From NCBI RefSeq assembly GCF_016862895.1, contig NZ_BONV01000024.1, positions 62,001 through 126,000 of the forward strand: a stretch of DNA of 64,000 bases, written 5' to 3'. Positions 45,797 through 53,215 of the stretch are shown here, piece by piece (positions within the stretch are counted from its first letter, which is position 1; each line of letters opens with the position of its first letter). The notes under the pieces are model-generated. The model was not told the DNA's origin. It worked only from the letters and a program-made list of their open reading frames with translations, and made no database searches. The position numbers and the translations under genes are program-made. The stretch is from Planotetraspora kaengkrachanensis (GTDB lineage Bacteria > Actinomycetota > Actinomycetes > Streptosporangiales > Streptosporangiaceae).

Positions 45797-46432
45797 ATGA
45801 GACACATAGTTTGGGACTGGAACGGCACGCTGTTCCACGACATAGACGCGGTGGTCGGAGCGACGAACGAGGTCTTCCTCCCCTACGGGCTGACCCCCTT
45901 CGACGTGGAGTCCTTCCGCGAGGTCTACACCCGGCCGATCTGGGTGGCCTACGAGCGCATGCTCGGCCGCGCGCTCGACGAGGGCGAGTGGGAGCGGCTC
46001 GACGTCGCGTTCCACGAGCACTACCACGAGCTCATGCTGGCCTGTGAGCTGGCGAAGGACGCGCAGGCCTGCCTCCGGGAATGGGAGGGCTCCGGCCGGA
46101 CGCAGTCGCTGCTGTCCATGTGGGCCCACGAACGGCTGGTTCTCAAGGTCGGCGAGTTCGGCATCGACATGCACTTCGCCAGGGTCGACGGGCTGCGCTC
46201 CGCGTCGGGCGGCACCAAGGCCGAGCACATGGTCGCCCACCTGCGTGCGCTCGAGCTCGACCCGGAGAACGTGGTGGTCATCGGGGACAGCGTCGACGAC
46301 GGGCACGCGGCCCAGCACGTCGGCGCGCAGGCGATCCTCTACACCGGCGGCATGACCAGGCGGTCGGAGCTGGAGGCGCTGGGCTTCCCGGTCGTCGACT
46401 CGCTCGCCGACGCTCTCGGCAGGGTCGTCTGA
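45797..46432 (+). CDS. HAD-superfamily phosphatase (Gph-like)
   Basis: This 211-residue protein has the motif VWDWNGTLFHDIDA with nucleophile Asp7 and Asn in place of the second Asp plus one (DWNGT), a helical cap, and motif IV VVVIGDSVDDGHAAQHVGA. The DWNGTL variant is common in actinobacterial phosphoglycolate-phosphatase-like proteins. Substrate unknown. A hairpin follows its stop, so it may end a transcription unit begun at the preceding HAD gene. Confidence 0.82.
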   Translation: MRHIVWDWNGTLFHDIDAVVGATNEVFLPYGLTPFDVESFREVYTRPIWVAYERMLGRALDEGEWERLDVAFHEHYHELMLACELAKDAQACLREWEGSGRTQSLLSMWAHERLVLKVGEFGIDMHFARVDGLRSASGGTKAEHMVAHLRALELDPENVVVIGDSVDDGHAAQHVGAQAILYTGGMTRRSELEALGFPVVDSLADALGRVV

Positions 46433-46434
46433 CC

Positions 46435-46457
46435 GAGGACGGCCGCCGGCCGTCCTC
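46435..46457 (+). terminator. Hairpin after HAD gene
   Basis: GAGGACGGCC (46435-46444) and GGCCGTCCTC (46448-46457) form a perfect 10-bp stem with loop GCC, 2 bp after the HAD stop codon, followed by CTTCG. It is a probable intrinsic terminator without a long U-tract. Confidence 0.6.
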
Positions 46458-46527
46458 CTTCGCACCCCTGGGAGATCTCGCGCGTGACCAGGGGTGTGAG
46501 ATCGGGCCGGGCGGCTACAACCTCGGT

Positions 46528-47322
46528 ATGACAGGTCCTCATGACCGGGTGATAGCCGTACCCTTGGGCACGAGCCATGCCGAATCCCCCACGGAGGCCG
46601 CTATCAACCGTCTCGTCCTCTGGAACGTCGATCTCACTCTCGTCGACGCGACCATCGTCACCCGCGAGGCCTACGCGGACGCGTTCCGGATGGTGACCGG
46701 CCGGCCGCTGGTCAAGCTCGCTCCGGCCATGGGCCGTCCGGACTCCGAGATCATCTTCGAGACGCTGGCCATCAACGGCATCGTGGTCGAGGACCGGCAC
46801 CTGCCCGCGTTCCTCGACGCGCTCGCCACCAGCTTCGCCGCCAAGCACAAGCGCGTGGCGAAGGAGGGGCGGATGATGCCGGGGGCCAAGGACGCGCTCG
46901 CCGCCGTCTCCCGGCTCGGCGGGGCCGTCCAGTCTGTGCTGACAGGGACCATCAAGGGCAACGCCGTACACAAGCTGACCGCGTTCGGCCTGCACAAGTG
47001 GGTCGACTTCGAGGTGGGCGGCTACGGCGAGGAGGTCTATCCCAAGGCGACCCTCCTCCAGGTGGCGCAGGGACGGGCCAAGGCCAAGTACGGCGCGCCC
47101 TTCACCGCGCAGAACACCGTCCTGATCGGCGACTCGACCCGCGACGTCCAGGCCGCCAGGATCGGCGGGGCCGCGGTGATCGGCGTCGCCTCGGGCCGCT
47201 CCATGACGGCCGAGTTGCACGAGGCCGGCGCCGACATCGTGCTCCCCGACCTGACGAACGCCTCGGAGGTCGTGGCCGCCGTCGCGAGCCTCACCAGCCC
47301 CGCCGACCGCAAGGCCGGCTGA
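46528..47322 (+). CDS. HAD-like protein with Asn in place of the nucleophile Asp
   Basis: This 264-residue protein has HAD architecture: a helical cap (residues about 45-120), motif II VLTGTIKGNAV, Lys in VYPKATLLQVA and motif IV NTVLIGDSTRDVQAARIGG. However, motif I reads LVLWNVDLTLVDA, so Asn33 replaces the catalytic aspartate while the general acid Asp35 remains. Related actinobacterial proteins usually have LWDxDHTL. The codon is AAC where GAC is expected. It may be inactive or a binding protein. The first 27 residues are extra compared with the family, so the true start could be internal. Confidence 0.75.
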   Translation: MTGPHDRVIAVPLGTSHAESPTEAAINRLVLWNVDLTLVDATIVTREAYADAFRMVTGRPLVKLAPAMGRPDSEIIFETLAINGIVVEDRHLPAFLDALATSFAAKHKRVAKEGRMMPGAKDALAAVSRLGGAVQSVLTGTIKGNAVHKLTAFGLHKWVDFEVGGYGEEVYPKATLLQVAQGRAKAKYGAPFTAQNTVLIGDSTRDVQAARIGGAAVIGVASGRSMTAELHEAGADIVLPDLTNASEVVAAVASLTSPADRKAG

Positions 47323-47328
47323 GCGGGG

Positions 47329-48894
47329 TCACAACGCGTCGAGGAAGCGCGCCGCCGCGGGCGCGGCGACGGCCGCGCCGGTGCCGCCGCCCTCGACGAT
47401 GACGGCGAACGCCAGATCCTTCCGATAGCCGATGAACCACGAATGCGTGGGGGGCTCCGCGCCCGAGCCGTACTCCGCGGTGCCCGTCTTGCCTGCCGTA
47501 CCCGAGGGGAAGGCGACGCCGCTCGCTGTGCCCTCGGTGACGACGGCGGGCATGAGCCGTCGCAGTGCCGTCACCACACCGGGCTCGAGTTTGCGAGGAG
47601 CGGACGCTCCGGCGGGTACGAGGGCGGCGGGGACGAGCCGCGGCTGCCGCCACGTGCCGTCGGCGATGGCTCCGGCCACGGCGGCCATGTTGAGCGGGCT
47701 CGCCAGCACCCGGCCCTGGCCGATTGCCGCGGACGCGAGGTCGGTCGCGTCGCGCGGCGCGGGGAAGGCGGCGTCGACGGCCGGCACTCCGATCTTGATG
47801 CGCGCGCCGAAGCCGAAGTCGGCGGCCACCTTGCTCAGGCGGCTCGGGCCGAGCCGGTCGACCGCCATGGCGCCGAACGTCGTGTTGCACGAGTGGGCGA
47901 AGGCGTCGACGAAGCGCAGCGTCCCGTAGTCGTGGTGCTCGGCGTTGTGGAACGCGAAGCCGCCGATCGTCTGCTCGGCGGGGCATCGCACGGTCTGCCC
48001 CGCGGTCACGCCACCCGCCACGAGCGCGGACGCGGTGACGACCTTGAAGGTGGACCCCGGGGGATACGCCCCGAGAAGCGCCCGGTTGTATCCGCCGGGC
48101 TTGTTGACCACGGCGAGGATCTCTCCGGTCGAGGGCCGCAGCGCGACGAGAGAGGCCGGCTTGCCGACGCCCTCGAGCGCGTGCGCGCCGGCGGCGTGGA
48201 CCTTCAGATCGAGTGTGGTGGTCAGCGGTTCGCCCGGGCGCTTCGCGTCGCGGGCGACGGTCGACACCGTCGTGCCGGTGGCGGTGTCGACGACGTCGAT
48301 CTGCGACGACGGCCCGCCCGCGAGACGTGAGCCGTACTGCTTGCGCAGTTCCTCGACGATCTGCTGGACCGAACCGGGCGCGTCCGGCGTGTCGATCCTG
48401 GTCCCGTCGGCCGCGGTGACGGGGGCCGGGTCGGCCCGCCGCGTGGTCAGCGTGAAGCGGCGCCCATCGGTGAGCAGCGGATGGATCGCGGCCGGCGTCC
48501 AGGCGACCCGCCACTCGCGGTCGCGTTCCACCAGCCGGAGGGATCCGTCGTAGGAGAACCCGACGGGTCCGGTCAGCGTGGCGTGGAACCCGGCCGTTCC
48601 CTCGGAGACGCGGGAGACCTGGAACCGCTGCGCGGTGAGCTTCAGGTCGTCGTGGAACGCGCGGTACCTGTCGTCGAAGTCGGCGGGCGGATCGACGGTG
48701 AGCGCGCGCATCGCCGCATAGTCCGACCGCGACCACGCGGCCAGGAAGCCGGACGCCGTCTCCTCAGGTGAGCCCTTGGTCCGCAGCGCCCATATGGTCC
48801 CGCCCGCGACCAGGACCGGGGCGAGCAGGAGAGCGGTCACGAAGGGCCAGCGGCGCCTTCTGCGTGCTCTGTGCGGTTGTGATGTGCGGCGCAT
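47329..48894 (-). CDS. Penicillin-binding protein (transpeptidase with MecA_N-type domain)
   Basis: This 521-residue protein has an Arg-rich N-terminus and one membrane anchor (FVTALLLAPVLVAGGTIWAL), an NTF2-like MecA_N domain (ASGFLAAWSRSDYAAMRAL), a dimerisation-type linker and a C-terminal transpeptidase domain. The active-site motifs are intact: PGSTFK (Ser281), HSCN (Ser335) and GKTGTAE (Lys469). This is a class B PBP acting in peptidoglycan cross-linking; the MecA_N domain is shared with low-affinity PBPs but does not prove resistance. It is divergent from a LysR gene, and a perfect inverted repeat lies 15 bp upstream of its start. Confidence 0.9.
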   Translation of the reverse strand: MRRTSQPHRARRRRRWPFVTALLLAPVLVAGGTIWALRTKGSPEETASGFLAAWSRSDYAAMRALTVDPPADFDDRYRAFHDDLKLTAQRFQVSRVSEGTAGFHATLTGPVGFSYDGSLRLVERDREWRVAWTPAAIHPLLTDGRRFTLTTRRADPAPVTAADGTRIDTPDAPGSVQQIVEELRKQYGSRLAGGPSSQIDVVDTATGTTVSTVARDAKRPGEPLTTTLDLKVHAAGAHALEGVGKPASLVALRPSTGEILAVVNKPGGYNRALLGAYPPGSTFKVVTASALVAGGVTAGQTVRCPAEQTIGGFAFHNAEHHDYGTLRFVDAFAHSCNTTFGAMAVDRLGPSRLSKVAADFGFGARIKIGVPAVDAAFPAPRDATDLASAAIGQGRVLASPLNMAAVAGAIADGTWRQPRLVPAALVPAGASAPRKLEPGVVTALRRLMPAVVTEGTASGVAFPSGTAGKTGTAEYGSGAEPPTHSWFIGYRKDLAFAVIVEGGGTGAAVAAPAAARFLDAL

Positions 48895-48908
48895 GTGTTC
48901 CCCCCACG

Positions 48909-48926
48909 TGTTCGAGTGCTCGAACA
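48909..48926. promoter_or_regulatory. Inverted repeat in the PBP/LysR divergent promoter
   Basis: TGTTCGAG and CTCGAACA form perfect 8-bp arms around a 2-bp spacer (TG), just upstream of the PBP start. A second palindrome, ATATCGATAT, lies at 48956-48965 in the AT-rich part of the same 111-bp gap. Either could be a regulator binding site; the first resembles no operator I can name with confidence. Confidence 0.5.
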
Positions 48927-49005
48927 GAGGAGCAGATGTCAGCAGAATATGTCCAATATCGATATCGTTCTCCGATTAATAGCATTTTGCGTATCATTGC
49001 TGTTC

Positions 49006-49953
49006 ATGGACCTCATCAGGCATCTCAGCCAGTTCCTGGTCCTCGCTGAAGAGCTGCACTTCGGCAATGCCGCCGCGCGGCTGGGGCTGGCACAGCCGCC
49101 GCTCAGCCAGCGCATCAAGAGGCTGGAGGACGAGTTGGGAGTCAAGCTCTTCGAGCGGTCCAGCCGCCGGGTGACGCTGACGGCGGCGGGGCGGCTCCTG
49201 GTGCCGGAGGCGCAGGACCTCGTCGCCCGGGCGGAACGGCTCCGCCACCTGGTGGCGGGATCGGACGGGGAGGACGGGACGGCCGTCCGGGTCGGCGTCC
49301 CCCCGGACCTCGGCGGGACCATGCTGGCCGCACTGATCGCCGCCTACCGGGCACGTCTGCCCGAGGTGCGGCTGTCGCCCGCGGAGATGGGGACGGCGGC
49401 GCAGGTCGCCGCGCTCGTGGAGGGCGAACTCGACGTGGGGCTGGTCCGCCATCCGGTCGCGGCGGCCGGGCTCGGGTTCGGGGCGATCCTGACCCAGCAT
49501 CCGGGCGTCCTGCTCGCGGAGAGCGACGAACTCGCAGCCTGGGCGACCGTCCACCTCGCGGACCTGGCCGGACGTGCGCTCGTGCTGTCCCCTCGCGAGG
49601 CCGAGCCCGGCCTGTACGACGAGACGCTGGCCTGCTGCAGACGGAGCGGATTCGTCCCCGCCGACGTCATCGCGGCGGGCACCGCCGAGTTCGCCCTCGG
49701 GCTCGTCCTTTCGGGCACGGCCGTCTCCTTCGGCCCTCCGGCGGCTCCGCCGGGCACCGTCTGGCGACCGCTCGCGGGGGCGCCGCTGGCCTGGCGGCTG
49801 TCCACCGCGTGGCGCGGGAAACCCGCTCCGCACGTCGAGGAGTTCGCGGCGGTGGCGCTGCGGGTGCTCCGCGAGGACGCCGGGCTCGTGGACGAGGGGT
49901 CCGTCCCCGCGCTCCGGGTCGCTCCCCGCCCGGCGACGGGATTCCTGGCATGA
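49006..49953 (+). CDS. LysR-family transcriptional regulator
   Basis: This 315-residue LysR protein starts MDLIRHLSQFLVLAEELHFG, with the helix-turn-helix (AAARLGLAQPPLSQRIKRLEDELG) and a C-terminal periplasmic-binding-like effector domain (VRVGVPPDLGGTMLAALIAAY). The N-terminal sequence is the LysR type found in aromatic-degradation and similar regulators. It is divergent from the PBP and its stop overlaps the start of a beta-lactamase-fold hydrolase by 4 bp, so those two are coupled. Confidence 0.88.
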   Translation: MDLIRHLSQFLVLAEELHFGNAAARLGLAQPPLSQRIKRLEDELGVKLFERSSRRVTLTAAGRLLVPEAQDLVARAERLRHLVAGSDGEDGTAVRVGVPPDLGGTMLAALIAAYRARLPEVRLSPAEMGTAAQVAALVEGELDVGLVRHPVAAAGLGFGAILTQHPGVLLAESDELAAWATVHLADLAGRALVLSPREAEPGLYDETLACCRRSGFVPADVIAAGTAEFALGLVLSGTAVSFGPPAAPPGTVWRPLAGAPLAWRLSTAWRGKPAPHVEEFAAVALRVLREDAGLVDEGSVPALRVAPRPATGFLA

Positions 49954-50825
49954 ACGCGATCGAGCAGGTCTTCCGTTCCGCGGGGGTCACGGGTCGGATC
50001 CACGTGACCGACATCGACTCGGGAAGCGAGGTGGCGATCCGCGCCGACGAGCCTGTGGTCCTCGCGTCCGTCTTCAAGCTTCCGCTGCTGCTCGAGCTGT
50101 ACCGGCAGGCCGAGCGCGGCGTCGTCGACCTGTCCGACCCGGTTCGGGTGCCCGCGGACGGCAGGGCTCCGGGCGGCACCGGGCTTTCCGCCATGAGTGA
50201 CGAGGCGGCGATGTCCCTGCGCGACATCGCGTACCTGATGATGGCGGTGAGCGACAACACGGCCGCCGACGTGCTGCTCGGCAGGGTCGGGCGCGACGCG
50301 GTCAACACCCTGCTCGCCGAGTTGGGGCTGCCGGGCACCCAGGTGGTGCACGACTGCCGCGAACTGTTCGCCGGCATGCTCGCGGACGCGGGCGTGGCCG
50401 ACACGGCGGCGCTCACCCAGGCGTGTGCCGACCCCACGGTGGTCGCCCGCCTCGGCGCGCTCGTCCCCGGGCGCACCAACCGCGGCACCCCGCGTGAGAT
50501 GACGCGGCTCCTCGGCATGGTGTGGCGGGACGAGGCGGCGCGGCCGGAGTCCTGCGCCGCCGTACGGCGGCTGATGGGCCTGCAGGTGTGGCCGCACCGG
50601 CTGGCCTCCGGGTTCCCTTTCGACGACGTGGCCGTCAGCGGCAAGACCGGAACGCTGCCCACGATCCGCAGCGAGATCGGCGTCGTCGAGTATCCCGACG
50701 GCGGCCGCTACGCGGCGGCCGTCTTCACCCGCTCGCTCGGGACGGCCCAGAACCAGCCCCGCGCCGACGCCGCGATCGGGTCCGCCGCCCGCATCGCGAT
50801 CGACCATCTGAGGGCGCACACATGA
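49950..50825 (+). CDS. Serine hydrolase with class A beta-lactamase fold
   Basis: This 291-residue protein has the three signature motifs: SVFK (Ser40-Lys43), SDN (Ser101-Asn103) and KTG (Lys232-Gly234). It starts MNAIEQVFRSAGVTG without any signal peptide, so it appears cytoplasmic. I did not see a clear counterpart of the Glu166 deacylation residue, which makes true beta-lactamase activity uncertain. The start overlaps the LysR stop (ATGA). The trio PBP-LysR-hydrolase recalls ampR-ampC logic but with a different gene order. Confidence 0.82.
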   Translation: MNAIEQVFRSAGVTGRIHVTDIDSGSEVAIRADEPVVLASVFKLPLLLELYRQAERGVVDLSDPVRVPADGRAPGGTGLSAMSDEAAMSLRDIAYLMMAVSDNTAADVLLGRVGRDAVNTLLAELGLPGTQVVHDCRELFAGMLADAGVADTAALTQACADPTVVARLGALVPGRTNRGTPREMTRLLGMVWRDEAARPESCAAVRRLMGLQVWPHRLASGFPFDDVAVSGKTGTLPTIRSEIGVVEYPDGGRYAAAVFTRSLGTAQNQPRADAAIGSAARIAIDHLRAHT

Positions 50826-50889
50826 GGGGGCCCGTTTCTATGTGGGCGGGGACGGTGACATGGGCCGTCCGCCTCGCAAGGATGGACAC

Positions 50890-52845
50890 ATGGTTGAGGA
50901 AGGCGCTCTGCTCTGGGAACCCACGCCGGAGATCGTCCGCGATGCTCGGGTGACTCGTTTCGCCGACCGGCTCGGCCGGTCCGGGACCTACGAGGACGTG
51001 TGGAAGTGGTCGGTCGACAGTCCGGCTGATTTCTGGACGTCGGTGTGGGACTACTTCGGCGTCGTGGGGGAGCGTGGTGACGGGCCCGTCATCAGTGGAA
51101 CGATGCCGGACGTCCAATGGTTCGCCGGATCCACCGTGAATTACGCCGCCAACGCGTTGCGCGGCGACGCCGACCGCCTCGCCGTGATTTTTCGCGATGA
51201 AGCGGGAAACAGGCGGACGTACACGCGCGGGCGACTGCGCGACGAGGTCGGCCGGGTGCGCGCCGGCCTGGTGAGGCTCGGCGTGGGGCGCGGCGACCGG
51301 GTGGCGGCGTACGTCCCCAACATCCCCGAGGCGCTGATCGCCTTCCTGGCCACCGCCTCACTGGGGGCGATCTGGTCCTCGTGCTCGCCGGACTTCGGTG
51401 CGCCGAGCGTCATCGACCGGTTCACCCAGATCGAGCCCAAGGTACTCATCGCGGTGGACGGGTACCGGTACGGCGGCAAGGCCTTCGACCGCTCGGGCGT
51501 CGTCCGCGAGATCGCGGCCAAGCTGCCCACCCTCTCCGCGACCGTGTGGATCCCCTACCTCGACACCGGGTCGCCCGCGCCCGAGGGCGACCTGAGCTGG
51601 GACGACCTCCGCGGCGAGGCCGGCGAGCTCACGTTCGAGCGGGTCCCGTTCGGGCACCCGCTGTGGGTGCTGTACTCGTCGGGGACGACCGGCCTGCCCA
51701 AGCCCATCGTGCACGGGCACGGCGGGATCGTGCTCGAACACCTGAAGTCGCTCTCCTTCCACCAGAACCTCGGCGAGGAGGATGTGTTCTTCTGGTACAC
51801 CACGACCGGCTGGATGATGTGGAACTACCTCATCGGCGGCCTCCTCGTGGGAGCCACCGTCGTCATGTACGACGGCAGCGCGGCCCATCCCGGGCCGGAC
51901 GCCCTGTGGCGGCTGGCGGCGGAGGAGGGGATCACCTACTTCGGCACGGGCGCGCCGTACATCGTCGCCTCGATGAAGGCGGGGCTGCGGCCCACGGGCC
52001 TGGAGCGGCTGCGGGGGATCGGCTCGACCGGATCTCCGCTGCCGCCGGAGGGGTTCGCCTGGGTCTACTCCGACGTCAAGGCCGACGTCCAGCTCGGTTC
52101 GTTCTCCGGTGGCACGGATGTCTGCACGGGTTTCGTGGGCGGGGTGCCGTCGTTGCCGGTCAGGGCGGGCGTGATCCCGTGCCGGTGTCTCGGCGCGAAG
52201 GTGGAGTCGTTCGACCCGTCGGGCGCGTCCGTCATCGGCGAGGTGGGCGAGCTCGTGGTCACCCAGCCCATGCCGTCGATGCCGGTCATGTTCTGGAACG
52301 ACCCGTCGGGCGACCGGTACCGCGAGTCGTACTTCGCCGACTACCCGGGCGTCTGGCGGCACGGCGACTGGATCAAGCTCAACCCCGACGGGAGTTGCGT
52401 GATCTACGGCCGGTCCGACTCGACCCTCAACCGCGGCGGGGTCCGGATGGGCACCAGCGAGTTCTACCGCGTCGTCGAGCGGTTCGACGAGGTCGCCGAC
52501 AGCCTGGTGATCGACACCGGCAGACTCGGCCAGGAGGGCCGGCTCCTGCTGTACGTCACGCTGGCCGAGGGGAGCACGTTCTCCGACGATCTCGTCGGCA
52601 GGCTCCGGACGGCCCTGCGGAGCGAGCTGTCCCCGAGGCACGTGCCCGACGAGATCCACGAGGTCCCCGGCATCCCCAGGACGTTGTCCGGCAAGAAGCT
52701 GGAGATCCCGGTACGGAAGATCCTCCTCGGCACGCCCGTCGAGCAGGCCGCCAACCCCGACGCCATGGCCAACCCCGAGGTCCTCCGCCACTTCATCACC
52801 ACCCCTGGGGGTGATCATGCAGAAGTTCGTGATCACACCCCGTGA
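50890..52845 (+). CDS. Acetoacetyl-CoA synthetase
   Basis: This protein of about 651 residues belongs to the acyl-adenylate family. The P-loop is VLYSSGTTGLPKPIVHGHGG, the A5-type motif is FSGGTDVCTGF, the hinge is YGRSDSTLNRGGVRMGTSEFY and the acetylatable lysine lies in LSGKKLEIPVRKIL. It should activate acetoacetate to acetoacetyl-CoA for ketone-body or leucine breakdown. The ATG at 50890 gives a normal N-terminus (LLWEPTPEIVRDARVTRF). The last 12 residues (GGDHAEVRDHTP) are encoded by the first unit of repeat array 3 and are not typical of the family. Confidence 0.9.
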   Translation: MVEEGALLWEPTPEIVRDARVTRFADRLGRSGTYEDVWKWSVDSPADFWTSVWDYFGVVGERGDGPVISGTMPDVQWFAGSTVNYAANALRGDADRLAVIFRDEAGNRRTYTRGRLRDEVGRVRAGLVRLGVGRGDRVAAYVPNIPEALIAFLATASLGAIWSSCSPDFGAPSVIDRFTQIEPKVLIAVDGYRYGGKAFDRSGVVREIAAKLPTLSATVWIPYLDTGSPAPEGDLSWDDLRGEAGELTFERVPFGHPLWVLYSSGTTGLPKPIVHGHGGIVLEHLKSLSFHQNLGEEDVFFWYTTTGWMMWNYLIGGLLVGATVVMYDGSAAHPGPDALWRLAAEEGITYFGTGAPYIVASMKAGLRPTGLERLRGIGSTGSPLPPEGFAWVYSDVKADVQLGSFSGGTDVCTGFVGGVPSLPVRAGVIPCRCLGAKVESFDPSGASVIGEVGELVVTQPMPSMPVMFWNDPSGDRYRESYFADYPGVWRHGDWIKLNPDGSCVIYGRSDSTLNRGGVRMGTSEFYRVVERFDEVADSLVIDTGRLGQEGRLLLYVTLAEGSTFSDDLVGRLRTALRSELSPRHVPDEIHEVPGIPRTLSGKKLEIPVRKILLGTPVEQAANPDAMANPEVLRHFITTPGGDHAEVRDHTP

Positions 52846-53215
52846 GCTGCCCACCCCTTGTGTGTGATCATGCACAGGTTCGTGCGTGGAAGCCTTGAGC
52901 TGCGCCGACCCATTTCGTGATCATGCACGGATTCGGTTGCCTGCCGTACGAGCTGGGTGAACACTCTCCGTGATCATGCAGAAGGTCCGAGTGTGCATGG
53001 TCACGCAGCAGAAAAGCACAGGTCGGAGTTGGCCGCGCCGAACCTGTGCATGATCACGCCGGGGAGGTGCGCGGGTCCGGCGGGGTGGCGCCGAATCTGT
53101 GCATGATCACGAGCAGAAGGACCGCAGGTGGAAGGGGCATTCTCCGAACCTGTGCATGATCACGCCGGGGAGGGGCGCAGGTCGGGCGGGGTGGCGCGAA
53201 TCTGTGCATGATCAC
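52811..53215. repeat. 53-bp-period repeat array 3 (9 units, orientation flips)
   Basis: Four units read GTGATCATGCAC (starts 52811, 52864, 52917, 52970; the first and last end in G instead of C). Five read GTGCATGATCAC (starts 52993, 53046, 53099, 53152, 53204; the first has G for A at position 8). All spacings within a block are 53 bp except the last, which is 52 bp. In the reverse block the unit is close to CGAAYCTGTGCATGATCACG plus CAGGTC at a fixed offset. The array joins the 3' ends of two convergent genes and provides coding or stop sequence to both. It accounts for the 366 bp without a gene. Confidence 0.92.

Noticed and set aside
48909-48926. TGTTCGAG/CTCGAACA as a LexA (SOS) box
   Set aside because: The actinobacterial SOS box has CGAAC followed by GTTCG; here the arms are in the opposite order.
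52811-53215. The regular 53-bp arrays as CRISPR
   Set aside because: The conserved core is only 12-20 bp, linkers share a conserved internal block, orientation flips within an array, units enter coding sequence, and no cas genes are nearby.
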